Source: Plasticicumulans lactativorans (GTDB lineage: Bacteria; Pseudomonadota; Gammaproteobacteria; Competibacterales; Competibacteraceae). Taken from it: a stretch of 64,000 nucleotides of DNA. Position numbers and translations under genes: made by a program. Of the stretch, positions 11,475-22,021 are shown one piece after another; position 1 is the stretch's first letter; the number at the start of each line of letters is the position of its first letter. Location of the stretch: assembly GCF_004341245.1 (NCBI RefSeq), contig NZ_SLWY01000006.1:62001-126000 (forward strand), in the 5' to 3' direction. Under the pieces are notes generated by a model, which saw only the letters and a list, made by a program, of their open reading frames with translations, had not been told where the DNA came from and did not search any database.

Positions 11475-12233
11475 ATGAAGCGCCGCCCTGCACCCCGTCT
11501 GCTCGCACTCGGGCTCGCCGCCGCGCTCGCCGGCCCCGCCGCCGCGCAGTCGCGCAACGACAGCCCGCTGTTGCTCGAACTGCTCGATCGCGTCGAGCAG
11601 CTCGAACAGGAAACCCGCCAGTTGCGGGGTGACATCGAAGTCCTGCGCTACCAGCTCGAGCAATCGCAGCAGCCGCCGCAGCGCCCCGGCGCCACCCCGG
11701 CACCGGCGGGCACCCCGCCGGCGGCGAAACCTCCGGCCGCCGCCCCGGTGCCGACCGCACCGGCGCCGGCCGCGGTTCCGCCCGCCAGCGCCCCGGTGCC
11801 GCCGGCGGCCGCACCCACGGCACCGGCGGCGCCCGCCGCGCCGGCCGCCGGAGCCGCGGCCGGCCAGCAGGAGTCCTACGACGCCGCCGTCAAGCTGCTG
11901 CGCGACGGCCGCTACGAGCAGGCCGCGACGGCCCTGCAGGACTTCCTGCACCGCTTCCCGGGCGGGCCGCTCGCCGGCAACGCGCAGTACTGGCTCGGCG
12001 AGAACTACTACGTGATGCGCGACTTCGCCCGCTCCCGCGACGCCTTCATCCAGTTCGGCGCCAGCTACCCGAACAACGAGCGCGTGCCCGAAGCACTGCT
12101 CAAGCTCGGCTACTGCTACGACGAACTCGGCGATGCCGCCAAGGCCCGCGAGGTGCTGCGCCGCCTGACGCAGGCCTACCCCGGCACCAATGCGGCGGCG
12201 CAGGCCGAGCGACGGCTGCAGCAGCTGCGCTGA
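11475..12233 (+). CDS. cpoB: CpoB/YbgF, periplasmic Tol-Pal coordinator
   Basis: 252 residues from ATG 11475, with a GGTGA motif upstream; a GTG at 11466 is the alternative. The signal peptide ends near GPAAAQ. A short trimerising coiled coil (LLELLDRVEQLEQETRQLR), a long Pro/Ala linker (about 70-130) and a TPR domain (about 135-252; SYDAAVKLLRDGRYEQA and two further repeats) follow. In E. coli CpoB couples Tol with PBP1B during cell constriction. It is the last gene of the tol block; the proline-rich linker is unusually long. Confidence 0.92.
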   Translation: MKRRPAPRLLALGLAAALAGPAAAQSRNDSPLLLELLDRVEQLEQETRQLRGDIEVLRYQLEQSQQPPQRPGATPAPAGTPPAAKPPAAAPVPTAPAPAAVPPASAPVPPAAAPTAPAAPAAPAAGAAAGQQESYDAAVKLLRDGRYEQAATALQDFLHRFPGGPLAGNAQYWLGENYYVMRDFARSRDAFIQFGASYPNNERVPEALLKLGYCYDELGDAAKAREVLRRLTQAYPGTNAAAQAERRLQQLR

Positions 12234-12259
12234 GCGGCCCCGGCGCCCGTCTCGTCGCG

Positions 12260-12288
12260 TTGGCGCACGCGGGCGATTAGGGTATGAT
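12260..12288 (+). promoter_or_regulatory. promoter of tRNA-Lys
   Basis: TTGGCG (12260-12265), a 17-base spacer and TATGAT (12283-12288) give a good sigma-70 promoter. Transcription would start near 12295, about 8 bases before the mature tRNA. Confidence 0.7.
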
Positions 12289-12302
12289 CCGCGCCCGTTT
12301 CG

Positions 12303-12378
12303 GGGTCGTTAGCTCAGTCGGTAGAGCATCGGACTTTTAATCCGCTGGTCGTGCGTTCGAGTCGCACACGACCCACCA
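12303..12378 (+). tRNA. tRNA-Lys (anticodon TTT)
   Basis: 76 bases with the 3' CCA encoded. The 7-bp acceptor stem GGGTCGT/ACGACCC, D arm (GCTC/GAGC), anticodon loop CTTTTAA with TTT at 12336-12338, variable loop and the T arm with TTCGA are all present. The outermost anticodon-stem pair is a T-C mismatch; the other four pair. It is flanked by its own promoter and a strong terminator. Confidence 0.97.
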
Positions 12379-12386
12379 AGCATATC

Positions 12387-12420
12387 AAAGGGTTGTGAAC
12401 CGTAAGGTTTGCAACCCTTT
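12387..12420 (+). terminator. rho-independent terminator after tRNA-Lys
   Basis: A 15-bp stem (AAAGGGTTGTGAACC with GGTTTGCAACCCTTT, two G-T wobbles) closes on a GTAA loop and runs into ATTCTTT. It begins 9 bases after the tRNA. Confidence 0.85.
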
Positions 12421-13206
12421 ATTCTTTGCGGGATTTTTGCGGGAGCTACCCCCCGCGCGCCACCCTCAGCACCACGAGTTGCGGTGCTCCCTGCGCGTCT
12501 GTATGTAGCGTGGCGCTCCATTCTGGACGGTTTGGCGGCTGATTCTGGACGGGCGCCGCGGCCGTCAGCGCTCTTGCCAGCCGCAGCGCAGGATGCGGCG
12601 GAAAGCGGAAAAAAAAAAGCGGTGGCGCTGCCAGTTCGTGGCCAACCCGTGTAGCCGCCGCGCAGACGGCGCCGCTGCCGCCCCCGGTGACGGGCCCGTT
12701 GAATCCGCCGTCGCCCCCGGCGTCCCGCCCGGGCTCACTGCGCCGCACCCTGCAGCAATGCATGGAGCCCGGCTCGGGCGAAATCAACAACCGGACGGTG
12801 GCGTGTATGAACGGCCAGTGAGCGGGGCCATCCACCGCACGGGTCATGCGTGCGAGTTACCCAGGATCAACCGGAAAAAGGCTACGGCATCGCCGTAGCC
12901 TTTTTTCTTGTGCCGTCCGGACCCCGACGCGTTACCGCTTTCAGCGAAGCGCCGCTACCTCCCGTAGTCCAGCGACAAGCACGTCGCGTGCACCAGAGCA
13001 GGCGGCCACCGCCGCGATGCCCCTTCCGACACCTTCCGGCTTTCGCTTAAACACATGACCCGGCGCGTGCCTGGCGCGCCTGCGCGGGACGCCGTCGAGC
13101 GGGGGGCGAGGGTGCCTGCGGGCGCGGTCGCTGCCGCCGAACGCTGCGGCTCCGGCTCCATGGCGTCGATCCTTCGGGTACGAAGCGTAATTTCCCTACA
13201 CGGGGA
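12421..13206. other. non-coding stretch between tRNA-Lys and the polyol operon
   Basis: No convincing gene is seen in about 790 bases. It holds two copies of TTTGCGGGA/TTTGCGGGAG right after the tRNA terminator (12426-12446), of a kind often seen beside tRNA genes used by integrases. Two direct copies of ATTCTGGACGG (from about 12520 and 12541) resemble the short terminal repeats of IS21-type elements. A run of ten A lies at 12609-12618, and a bidirectional terminator at 12875-12906. Open frames here have no domain or codon pattern I recognise. It looks like the residue of past insertion events, but this is inference. Confidence 0.5.
12875..12906. terminator. bidirectional rho-independent terminator
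   Basis: The perfect 9-bp stem GGCTACGGC/GCCGTAGCC closes on a 3-base loop and is flanked by five A on the left and six T on the right. It can therefore end transcripts from either side. It isolates the polyol operon from upstream read-through. Confidence 0.88.
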
Positions 13207-13256
13207 TTGACGTTTCTGCCCGGTTGGTTAAATATCTGCTCACTCAAAGAGCAAAT
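13207..13256 (+). promoter_or_regulatory. promoter and palindromic operator of the polyol operon
   Basis: TTGACG at 13207-13212 is a near-consensus -35; an AT-rich TTAAATAT at 13228-13235 supplies the -10 region. Immediately downstream an inverted repeat, ATCTGCTC (13234-13241) and GAGCAAAT (13249-13256) with a 7-base spacer, covers the expected start of transcription. One mismatch separates the half-sites. The likely ligand-controlled binder is the SorC-family regulator encoded at the end of the operon; this link is inferred. Confidence 0.6.
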
Positions 13257-13304
13257 GATCAGCCCCCACCCGAGGGCTGGCGACCACCCGAGGAGAAGTA
13301 ACCG

Positions 13305-14624
13305 ATGAAGACAGACGTCCTCCGTTCGAGTCTGGCCGCCGTCGTGCTGGCGATGGCGGGCACGCAGGCGTACGCCGCCACGACGGTCACGATCGCGACC
13401 GTCAACAACAACGACATGATCATCATGCAGCGGCTGTCGAAGCAGTTCGAAGCCGCCAACCCCGACATCAAGCTCGACTGGGTGGTGCTGGAGGAAAACG
13501 TGCTGCGCCAGCGCGTGACCACCGACATCGCGACCAAGAGCGGGCAGTTCGACGTGCTGACCATCGGCACCTACGAGGCGCCGATCTGGGCGAAGCAGGG
13601 CTGGCTCGCGGAGATCACCGGCCTGCCGGCCGACTACGACCTCGACGACGTGCTGAAGCCGGTGCGTGACGGCCTGTCGTACCAGGGCAAGCTGTACGCG
13701 CTGCCGTTCTATGCCGAGTCGTCGATGCTGTTCTACCGCAAGGACCTGGTCGAAAAGGCCGGCATGACGATGCCTGAGCAGCCCACCTACGACGACGTCG
13801 CCAAGCTCGCCGAGAAGATGACCGACAAGGCCGCCGGCGTGTACGGCATCTGCCTGCGCGGCAAGCCGGGCTGGGGCGAGAACATGGCGTTCCTGTCCAC
13901 CCTCATCAACACCTACGGCGGCCAGTGGTTCGACGAGAAGTGGACCCCGACCATCGACAGCCCCGAGTGGAAGAAGGCGGTCGGCTTCTACATCGAGCTG
14001 CTGAAGAAGTACGGCCCGCCGGGCGCGGCCTCGAACGGCTTCAACGAGAACCTGGCGCTGTTCGCGAGCGGCAAGTGCGGCATGTGGATCGACGCCACCT
14101 CGGCCGCCGGCAAGCTCTACAGCAAGGCGGAGTCGCAGGTCGCCGACAAGACCGGTTTCGCCCGCGCGCCGGTGGCGGTGACGCCGAAGGGTTCGCACTG
14201 GCTGTGGTCGTGGGCGCTCGGCATTCCGGCGACCTCGAAGGCGCAGCCCGAGGCGCGCAAGTTCATCGCCTGGGCGACCTCCAAGCCCTACATCGAACGG
14301 GTCGGCAAGGAGGTGGGCTGGGCGTCGGCCCCTCCCGGCACCCGTGCGTCGACCTACGCCAACCCGAACTACGTGGCTGCGGCACCGTTCGCCGACTTCG
14401 TGCTGAAGTCGATCAACGAAGCCAACCCGAATGACGCGACGCTGAAGAAGGTCCCCTACACCGGCGTGCAGTACGTCGGCATTCCCGAGTTCCAGTCGAT
14501 CGGTACCCAGGTCGGCCAGGCGATCGCCGGCGCGCTGGCCGGCACCACCTCGCTCGACGACGCACTGAAGGTTGGTCAGGCCGCCGCCACGCGGGCGATG
14601 CGCCAGGCCGGCTACCTGAAGTAA
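13305..14624 (+). CDS. polyol (sorbitol/mannitol-type) ABC transporter, periplasmic binding protein
   Basis: 439 residues. A signal peptide is cleaved after TQAYA (residue 24). The mature part is a family-1 extracellular sugar-binding fold (DVLTIGTYEAPIWAKQGWL, then PFYAESSMLFYRKDLVEKAG), closest in character to SmoE/MtlE binding proteins for sorbitol, mannitol and arabitol. An AGGAGAAG ribosome-binding site precedes the ATG. It heads the operon, and a GC-rich hairpin follows it, which usually raises the level of the binding protein over the permeases. The polyol class is supported by the dehydrogenase downstream; the exact sugar is not. Confidence 0.9.
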   Translation: MKTDVLRSSLAAVVLAMAGTQAYAATTVTIATVNNNDMIIMQRLSKQFEAANPDIKLDWVVLEENVLRQRVTTDIATKSGQFDVLTIGTYEAPIWAKQGWLAEITGLPADYDLDDVLKPVRDGLSYQGKLYALPFYAESSMLFYRKDLVEKAGMTMPEQPTYDDVAKLAEKMTDKAAGVYGICLRGKPGWGENMAFLSTLINTYGGQWFDEKWTPTIDSPEWKKAVGFYIELLKKYGPPGAASNGFNENLALFASGKCGMWIDATSAAGKLYSKAESQVADKTGFARAPVAVTPKGSHWLWSWALGIPATSKAQPEARKFIAWATSKPYIERVGKEVGWASAPPGTRASTYANPNYVAAAPFADFVLKSINEANPNDATLKKVPYTGVQYVGIPEFQSIGTQVGQAIAGALAGTTSLDDALKVGQAAATRAMRQAGYLK

Positions 14625-14636
14625 GCAGCCGTTCCT

Positions 14637-14676
14637 GCCCGCGGGCGTGACCGGCGTCGCCGCCGCGCCCGCGGGC
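14637..14676 (+). promoter_or_regulatory. intercistronic hairpin after the binding-protein gene
   Basis: The perfect 11-bp inverted repeat GCCCGCGGGCG / CGCCCGCGGGC has an 18-base spacer and no T-run. Such stable structures between binding-protein and permease genes commonly protect the upstream mRNA from 3' decay. That function is inferred here. Confidence 0.55.
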
Positions 14677-14747
14677 GCGGCGCAGCCTCCGCCGCCACTG
14701 CGCCCGTCCGTCCCTTCACCCAGACAAGACTTAAGGAGGAGTGCGCC

Positions 14748-15629
14748 GTGTCCCAAACACTCGACTCGTCGCGCCGTACCCTGCCTCTCGTCGCACCGTC
14801 GGTCGTCGTCCTGTTCCTGTGGATGATCGTGCCGCTGGCGATGACGATCTACTTCTCGCTGCTGCGCTACAACCTGCTCGACCCGGGTTCGCGCGGTTTC
14901 GCCGGCATCGACAACTTCGTCTTCCTGCTCACCGATCCGGCCTTCGTGACCTCGATCTGGAACACCGTGGTGCTGGTCGGCTCGGTGCTGATCCTCACCG
15001 TGGTCGGCGGCACGCTGATGGCAGTGTTGTTCGACCAGGAGTTTCCCGGCCGCGGCGTGGCCCGCGTGCTCGCCATCGCGCCCTTCTTCGTGATGCCCAC
15101 GGTGGCGGCGCTGGTGTGGAAGAACCTGATGATGCACCCGGTCAACGGCCTGTTCGCCTGGCTGCTCAGCAGCATCGGGCTGGAGCCGATCGACTGGTTC
15201 ACGCACTACCCGATGCTGTCGGTGATCCTCATCGTGGCCTGGCAGTGGATCCCGTTCGCCTTCCTGATCCTGCTGACGGCGATCCAGTCGCTCGACCCCG
15301 AGCAGAAGGAAGCGGCGCGCCTCGACGGTGCGAGCGGCCTGGAACTGTTCCGCTTCATCATCCTGCCGCACCTCAAGCGGGCGATCTCGGTGGTGGTGAT
15401 GATCGAGACCATCTTCCTGCTGTCGGTCTTCGCCGAGATCCGCATCACCACCTCGGGCGGGCCCGGCACCGACACCACCAACCTGACCTACCTGGTGTTC
15501 CAGTTCGGTCTGCAGCAGTTCGACATCGGCAGTGCATCGGCGGGCGGCATCGTCGCCGTGGTGCTCGCCAACGTCGTCGCCTTCTTCCTCGTGCGCTCGG
15601 TGGCGCGCGAACTCAAGCCGGGGGCCTGA
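14748..15629 (+). CDS. polyol ABC transporter permease, MtlF/SmoF-type
   Basis: 293 residues from a GTG at 14748, fixed by a perfect AAGGAGGA site at 14733-14740. Six membrane helices are expected for the MalF/UgpA class. The cytoplasmic EAA loop reads EAARLDGASGLELFRFIILP, the contact for the ATPase. The first helix starts near residue 15 (PSVVVLFLWMIVPLAM). It pairs with the next gene to form the inner-membrane channel. The next permease starts 4 bases after its stop. Confidence 0.92.
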   Translation: MSQTLDSSRRTLPLVAPSVVVLFLWMIVPLAMTIYFSLLRYNLLDPGSRGFAGIDNFVFLLTDPAFVTSIWNTVVLVGSVLILTVVGGTLMAVLFDQEFPGRGVARVLAIAPFFVMPTVAALVWKNLMMHPVNGLFAWLLSSIGLEPIDWFTHYPMLSVILIVAWQWIPFAFLILLTAIQSLDPEQKEAARLDGASGLELFRFIILPHLKRAISVVVMIETIFLLSVFAEIRITTSGGPGTDTTNLTYLVFQFGLQQFDIGSASAGGIVAVVLANVVAFFLVRSVARELKPGA

Positions 15630-15633
15630 CGCC

Positions 15634-16449
15634 ATGCGTGCCAACAACACCCTCAGGACCACCGTGCTGGGCTGGGCCGTCGCGCTGCTGATGTTCTTCC
15701 CGATCGGCTGGATGGCGCTGACCGCGTTCAAGACCGAACTGCAGGCCGTGAGCACGCCGCCGGTGCTGTTCTTCAAGCCGACGCTGGAGAACTTCGCCGC
15801 CGTGTTCGAGCGCGGCGACTACCTGAAATTCACGCTGAACTCGGTGCTGGTGTCGTTCGGCTCGACCTTCCTGGCACTCGCGCTGGCGGTGCCGGCGGCC
15901 TACCGGATGGTGTTCCACCCGACGCCGCGCACCGGCTCGACGCTGCTGTGGATGCTGTCGACCAAGATGATGCCGCCGGTCGGCGTGCTGGTGCCGATCT
16001 ACCTGCTGTTCCGCGACGCCGGGCTGCTCGACACCGTGACCGGGCTGGTGATCGTCTACGCGCTGATGAACCTGCCGATCGTCGTGTGGATGCTCTACAC
16101 GTACTTCAAGGACGTGCCGCGCGAGATCCTCGAGGCCGGTCGCGTCGACGGCGCCAGCGCCTGGCAGGAAGTGCAGATCCTGCTGCTGCCGCTGGCCTGG
16201 CCGGGCATCGCGTCGACCGGTCTGCTGAACGTCATCCTGGCGTGGAACGAGGCGTTCTGGAGCCTCAACCTGACCACCTCGAAAGCCGCGCCGCTGACCG
16301 CGTTCATCGCCGCCTTCTCCAGCCCCGAGGGCCTGTTCTGGGCGAAGTTGTCGGCCGCCTCGCTGCTCGCGATCGCCCCGATCCTGGTCGTCGGCTGGTT
16401 CAGCCAGAAGCAGCTCGTGCGCGGGCTCACCTTCGGCGCAGTCAAGTGA
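15634..16449 (+). CDS. polyol ABC transporter permease, MtlG/SmoG-type
   Basis: 271 residues from the ATG at 15634; the frame is open further upstream but only inside the previous gene. It is a MalG-class permease with a first helix VLGWAVALLMFFPIGWM, a periplasmic segment and the EAA motif (EAGRVDGASAWQEVQILLLP). It is the second half of the transmembrane pore. A 131-base gap with a small GGCGGC/GCCGCC hairpin (16488-16503) separates it from the ATPase gene. Confidence 0.92.
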   Translation: MRANNTLRTTVLGWAVALLMFFPIGWMALTAFKTELQAVSTPPVLFFKPTLENFAAVFERGDYLKFTLNSVLVSFGSTFLALALAVPAAYRMVFHPTPRTGSTLLWMLSTKMMPPVGVLVPIYLLFRDAGLLDTVTGLVIVYALMNLPIVVWMLYTYFKDVPREILEAGRVDGASAWQEVQILLLPLAWPGIASTGLLNVILAWNEAFWSLNLTTSKAAPLTAFIAAFSSPEGLFWAKLSAASLLAIAPILVVGWFSQKQLVRGLTFGAVK

Positions 16450-16580
16450 CGCCGCCCGGCCCGGATGCCGACGACCGGATGAACTGAGGCGGCACGCGCC
16501 GCCACGACCGCGCGCCGACGGTCCGCCGTCAGGCGCCGGCGAACACGACAAACCACCAAGGTTCCAACGAGGAGAACACC

Positions 16581-17711
<1,131 letters not shown>

Positions 17712-17758
17712 GTCACGCCTGGCAACCCCTTGATTTGTCGCCTGCGGAGGACCCGAAC

Positions 17759-18427
17759 ATGGACTGGCTGATCTTCGATTGCGATGGCGTGCTGGTGGAC
17801 AGCGAGCGCATCGCCCAGCGGGTGCTGGTGGAGCGCCTCAATGCACGGCTCGGCCGCGACGTCGAAGCCGAGGTGATCGGCCTGCTCGGCCACCACACCG
17901 AGGAAATCCTGCGCGGCTTCGAAACCCGTGCCGGCGTGGTCTTCGAGCCCGATTTCGTTCCCGGCGTGATCACCGCCACGCGCGAAGCGCTCGCGACCGA
18001 ACTGACGGCGATCGAAGGGGTGGCCTGGGCGCTGCCGCGCATCGCCCTGCCCAAGGCCGTGGTCTCCAACAGCGACCGCCCGCACGTCGAGTGGGCGCTG
18101 GAGCTCGCCGCGATCGAGGCCGAGTTCGGCGGGCGCCTGTTCACCGCCGAGCGGGTCGAACGCCCCAAACCCGCCCCCGACCTCTACCTGCTCGCCGCGC
18201 GCGAGCTCGGCGTCGACCCGGCGCGCTGCCTCGTCGTCGAGGACAGCGTCGCCGGCATCACCGCGGCGGTGGCCGCGGGGATGACGGTGATCGGCTTCAC
18301 CGGTGGCGGCCACCTGCCGCCCGAGCACGCCGACGTGCAGCTCGCGCTGGGCGCGCACGTCTCCATCGACGACATGCACGCGCTGCCGGCGCTGGTCGAG
18401 CGCCTGCTGGCCCGGCCCCCCGGCTGA
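17759..18427 (+). CDS. HAD-superfamily phosphatase/phosphoglucomutase-like hydrolase
   Basis: 222 residues. HAD motif I is FDCDGVLVDS with Asp7 and Asp9; motif II is VVSNSDR; motif III is KPAPDLYLLAARELG; motif IV is VVEDSVAGI. A helical cap lies at about 15-85. The family includes sugar-phosphate phosphatases and beta-phosphoglucomutases. HAD genes commonly sit in mannitol/sorbitol operons, where they may remove toxic sugar phosphates; the substrate here is unknown. It starts 47 bases after the ATPase gene with a GCGGAGG site. Confidence 0.85.
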   Translation: MDWLIFDCDGVLVDSERIAQRVLVERLNARLGRDVEAEVIGLLGHHTEEILRGFETRAGVVFEPDFVPGVITATREALATELTAIEGVAWALPRIALPKAVVSNSDRPHVEWALELAAIEAEFGGRLFTAERVERPKPAPDLYLLAARELGVDPARCLVVEDSVAGITAAVAAGMTVIGFTGGGHLPPEHADVQLALGAHVSIDDMHALPALVERLLARPPG

Positions 18428-18481
18428 CGCCCGGTACGCAGCACACAAAAAACCCGACAGCACCACCCGAGGAAACCCCCC

Positions 18482-19981
18482 ATGTCCCAGTTCAACGCTG
18501 GCGGCACGCTGCCGCTCACGCCCGAAAACCTCCCCGCGCTCGCCGCCGCGGTCACCGTGCCCACCTACGACCGCAGCCGGCTGCGCCCCGGCATCGTCCA
18601 CATCGGCGTCGGCGCGTTCCACCGCGCGCACGAGGCGCTGTACCTCGACAAGCTGCTCGCCCTCGGCGAGGCGCAGGACTACGCCATCTGCGGCGTCGGC
18701 CTGCTGCCCGGCGACACCGCGATGCGTGACGCGCTGGTGCCGCAGGCGGGCCTGTACACGCTGGTCGAGCGCAGCTCCGGCACCGACGACGCGCGCGTGG
18801 TCGGCGCGATGATCGAGTACCTGCACGCGCCGAGCGAACCCGAAACCGTGCTCGAACGCATGGCCGACGCCACCTGCCGGATCGTCTCGCTGACGGTGAC
18901 CGAGGGCGGCTACTGCTTCAACCAGGGCACCGGTGCGTTCGACCCCGCGCACCCGGACGTGGTCCACGACCTCGCGCACCCCCTGGCTCCGGTGGGTCTC
19001 TACGGCTTCCTCGCCGAGGCGCTGCGCCGGCGCCGCGCGCGCGGCCTGGCGCCGTTCACCGTGCTCTCCTGCGACAACATCGAACACAACGGCACCGTGG
19101 CGCGCACCATGCTGCTCGCCTTCCTGGAGCGGCAGGACCCCGACCTGGGCACCTGGGTCGCCGCGAACGGCGCCTTCCCGAACTGCATGGTCGACCGCAT
19201 CACGCCGGCGACCACCGACGCCGACCGCGCGCTGGTCGCGGACACGTTCGGCATCACCGACGCCTGGCCGGTGGTGTGCGAGCCGTTCACGCAGTGGGTG
19301 ATCGAGGACGACTTCCCGCAGGGGCGTCCGGCCTTCGAGCGCGCCGGCGCGCTGTTCACCGCCGACGTCAAGCCCTACGAGAAGATGAAGTTGCGCCTGC
19401 TCAACGCCGCCCACATCGGCATCGGCTACCTCGGCAACCTGGCCGGCTACACCTACGTGCACGAGGTGATGGCCGACCCGCTGTTCGAGCGCTTCATCCG
19501 TGCCTTCATGGAGGAGGTCACGCCGCTGGTCGGGCAGGTGCCGGGCATCGACCTCGCCGCCTACAAGGCGACGCTGGTCGAGCGCTTCTCCAACACCGCG
19601 GTCAGGGACACCACGGCGCGGCTGTGCCAGCACGGCTCGGCGCGGCTGCCGAAGTTCGTCATCCCGTCGGCGGTCGAACTGAGCGCCCGCGGCGGCGACA
19701 GCCGCTACACCGCGCTGGTGCTGGCCGGCTACCTGCGCTACCTGCAGGGCGACGGCGAGGGCGGCGAGGCGCTGCCGCTGGTCGATCCGCTCGGCGAGCG
19801 CCTGCGCGCGCTGGCGCGCAGCGGCGGCGCGGACCCGCGCACGCTGCTGGAAGGCTGCCCGGAGGTGTTCGGGCTGGAGCTGCCGCGCGCGGGCGCCTTC
19901 GTCGAGCAGCTCACCGCGGCGCTGCGCGCCCTCTACGCCGATGGCGCCAGCGCCACGCTGCGACGCCAGCTCGGCGCCTGA
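18482..19981 (+). CDS. polyol (mannitol/D-arabinitol-type) 2-dehydrogenase
   Basis: 499 residues, typical of the long-chain polyol dehydrogenases. The N-terminal Rossmann domain starts with [19 protein letters not shown]. The active-site string [11 protein letters not shown] supplies Lys303, Asn308 and His311, matching the catalytic Lys/Asn/His of Pseudomonas mannitol 2-dehydrogenase. The enzyme oxidises a sugar alcohol to a ketose with NAD+ (mannitol to fructose, arabinitol to xylulose, sorbitol to fructose). The downstream xylulokinase, and the absence of a fructokinase in the operon, favour a pentitol such as D-arabinitol as one substrate; that is inference. Confidence 0.9.
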   Translation: MSQFNAGGTLPLTPENLPALAAAVTVPTYDRSRLRPGIVHIGVGAFHRAHEALYLDKLLALGEAQDYAICGVGLLPGDTAMRDALVPQAGLYTLVERSSGTDDARVVGAMIEYLHAPSEPETVLERMADATCRIVSLTVTEGGYCFNQGTGAFDPAHPDVVHDLAHPLAPVGLYGFLAEALRRRRARGLAPFTVLSCDNIEHNGTVARTMLLAFLERQDPDLGTWVAANGAFPNCMVDRITPATTDADRALVADTFGITDAWPVVCEPFTQWVIEDDFPQGRPAFERAGALFTADVKPYEKMKLRLLNAAHIGIGYLGNLAGYTYVHEVMADPLFERFIRAFMEEVTPLVGQVPGIDLAAYKATLVERFSNTAVRDTTARLCQHGSARLPKFVIPSAVELSARGGDSRYTALVLAGYLRYLQGDGEGGEALPLVDPLGERLRALARSGGADPRTLLEGCPEVFGLELPRAGAFVEQLTAALRALYADGASATLRRQLGA

Positions 19982-20012
19982 GCCCCGCGATGCCCCTGCC
20001 CAGGACACCCCG

Positions 20013-22016
20013 ATGAACGACGCCATCTCCCACGACCGCCTCGCCAACGCCATCCGCGCGCTGGCGATGGATGCCGTGCAGCAGGCCAACTCCGGCCACC
20101 CCGGCATGCCTATGGGCATGGCGGACATCGCCACCGTGCTGTGGCGCCGGCACCTGCGCCACAACCCGGCCGATCCGCGCTGGCCGAACCGCGACCGCTT
20201 CGTGCTCAGCAACGGCCACGGCTCGATGCTGCAGTACGCGCTGCTGCACCTGTGCGGCTACGCGCTCACGCTCGACGACCTGAAGCAGTTCCGCCAGCTC
20301 GGCAGCAGGACGCCGGGGCACCCCGAGTACGGCTACACGCCGGGGGTCGAGCTCACCACCGGCCCGCTCGGGCAGGGGCTCGCCAACGCCGTCGGCATGG
20401 CGCTCGCGGCGCGGCTGCTCGCCGCCGAGTTCAACCGCGACGGCTTCGCGCTGTTCGACCACCGCACCTACGTGTTCCTGGGCGACGGCTGCCTGATGGA
20501 AGGCATCTCCCACGAGGCGTGCTCGCTCGCCGGCACGCTCGGGCTCGACCGGCTGATCGCCTTCTACGACGACAACGGCATCTCGATCGACGGCCACGTC
20601 GAGGGCTGGTTCACCGACGACACGCCGAGGCGCTTCGAGGCCTACGGCTGGCACGTGCTGCGCGAGGTCGACGGCCACGATCCGGCGGCGATCGACGCGG
20701 CGATCCGCGCCGCCCAGGGCGCCGGCCGGCCGACGCTGATCTGCTGCCGCACGGTGATCGGCAGGGGCGCGCCGACCAAGCAGGGCACCCACGACAGCCA
20801 CGGCGCGCCGCTCGGCGCCGCCGAGGTCGCGGCGGCGCGCGCGGCGCTGGGCTGGCCGCACGCGCCGTTCGAGATCCCCGCGGACGTGCGCGCCGCGTGG
20901 GATGCCCGTGCCCACGGCGCGGCGCGGCAGGCCGAGTGGGAGGTGCTGTTCGCGCGCTACCGCGAGGCCCACCCGTCGCTCGCCGCCGAACTCGAACGCC
21001 GCCTGTCCGGCGCGCTGCCGGAGGACTTCGCGGCGTACGCCGAGCGCGAGCTGCAGGCGGTGAACGCGCGCGCCGAGAGCATCGCCTCGCGCAAGGCGAG
21101 CCAGAACGCGATCCAGGCCTTTGCGCCGCGGCTGCCGGAGCTGCTCGGCGGCTCGGCGGACCTCGCCGGCTCGAACCTGACGCTGTGGCGCGAGGCCGTG
21201 GGCGTTAGCCACGACCGGCCCGGCAACTACGTGTACTACGGCGTGCGCGAGTTCGGCATGGCCGCGATCATCAACGGCATCGCGCTGTACGGCGGCTTCC
21301 GCCCGTTCGGCGGCACCTTCCTGATGTTCTCGGAGTACGCGCGCAACGCGCTGCGCATGGCGGCGCTGATGAAGATCGCGCCGATCTTCGTCTTCACCCA
21401 CGACTCGATCGGGCTCGGCGAGGACGGCCCGACGCACCAGCCGGTGGAGCAGACCGCGACGCTGCGGATGATCCCGAACATGGACGTGTGGCGCCCGGCC
21501 GACAGCGCCGAGACGCTGGTCGCCTGGCAGGCCGCGCTGGAGCACCGGCAGACCCCGACCAGCCTGATCCTGAGCCGGCAGAACCTGCCGTACCAGCCGA
21601 AGTCCGCCGCGCAGCTCGCCGACATCCGCCGCGGCGGCTACGTGCTGGTGGCCGAGGCCGGCGCGCTGCAGGCGGTGCTGATCGCCACCGGCTCCGAGGT
21701 CGAGCTCGCGGTGCGGGCGCAGGCGGCGCTGGCGGAGCAGGGCATCCACGTGCGTGTGGTGTCGCTGCCGTCGAGCTTCGCCTTCGACCGCCAGCCGCGC
21801 GAGTACCGCACGGCGGTGCTGCCGGCCGGCACGCCGCGGGTGGCGATCGAAGCCGGCGTCAGCGACTACTGGCGCAAGTACGTCGGGCTGGAAGGCGCCG
21901 TGATCGGCATCGACACCTTCGGCGAGTCGGCCCCCGCCGCCGCGCTGTTCGAACATTTCGGCTTCACCGTGGCGCACGTCTGCGCCGCGGTGCGTGAATG
22001 CCTGGACCGAGGATGA
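20013..22016 (+). CDS. tkt: transketolase
   Basis: 667 residues from ATG 20013. The thiamine-diphosphate domain starts [20 protein letters not shown] and carries the TPP/Mg site [13 protein letters not shown] and the [12 protein letters not shown] loop. The pyrimidine domain and C-terminal domain are complete ([19 protein letters not shown]). Transketolase moves two-carbon units between pentose and triose/hexose phosphates. Its place in a polyol operon, together with transaldolase, implies that flux through xylulose-5-phosphate is raised when the polyol is used. It may be a second copy; a housekeeping tkt elsewhere cannot be excluded. Confidence 0.95.
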   Translation: MNDAISHDRLANAIRALAMDAVQQANSGHPGMPMGMADIATVLWRRHLRHNPADPRWPNRDRFVLSNGHGSMLQYALLHLCGYALTLDDLKQFRQLGSRTPGHPEYGYTPGVELTTGPLGQGLANAVGMALAARLLAAEFNRDGFALFDHRTYVFLGDGCLMEGISHEACSLAGTLGLDRLIAFYDDNGISIDGHVEGWFTDDTPRRFEAYGWHVLREVDGHDPAAIDAAIRAAQGAGRPTLICCRTVIGRGAPTKQGTHDSHGAPLGAAEVAAARAALGWPHAPFEIPADVRAAWDARAHGAARQAEWEVLFARYREAHPSLAAELERRLSGALPEDFAAYAERELQAVNARAESIASRKASQNAIQAFAPRLPELLGGSADLAGSNLTLWREAVGVSHDRPGNYVYYGVREFGMAAIINGIALYGGFRPFGGTFLMFSEYARNALRMAALMKIAPIFVFTHDSIGLGEDGPTHQPVEQTATLRMIPNMDVWRPADSAETLVAWQAALEHRQTPTSLILSRQNLPYQPKSAAQLADIRRGGYVLVAEAGALQAVLIATGSEVELAVRAQAALAEQGIHVRVVSLPSSFAFDRQPREYRTAVLPAGTPRVAIEAGVSDYWRKYVGLEGAVIGIDTFGESAPAAALFEHFGFTVAHVCAAVRECLDRG

Positions 22017-22021
22017 ACCCC

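Noticed and set aside
12309-12521. Minus-strand open frame ending CATRTHDQRIKSPMLYRLS
   Set aside because: This is the well-known artefact of translating the antisense of a tRNA-Lys gene; the tRNA and its terminator explain the sequence.
12593-12898. 101-codon plus-strand frame after tRNA-Lys, ending just past the bidirectional terminator
   Set aside because: No recognisable domain, runs through an A10 tract and a terminator stem, and has no ribosome-binding site.
13047-15776. 900-codon minus-strand frame over the ABC transporter genes
   Set aside because: No domain, His/Arg/Gln-rich shadow composition, and it is fully covered by well-supported plus-strand genes.
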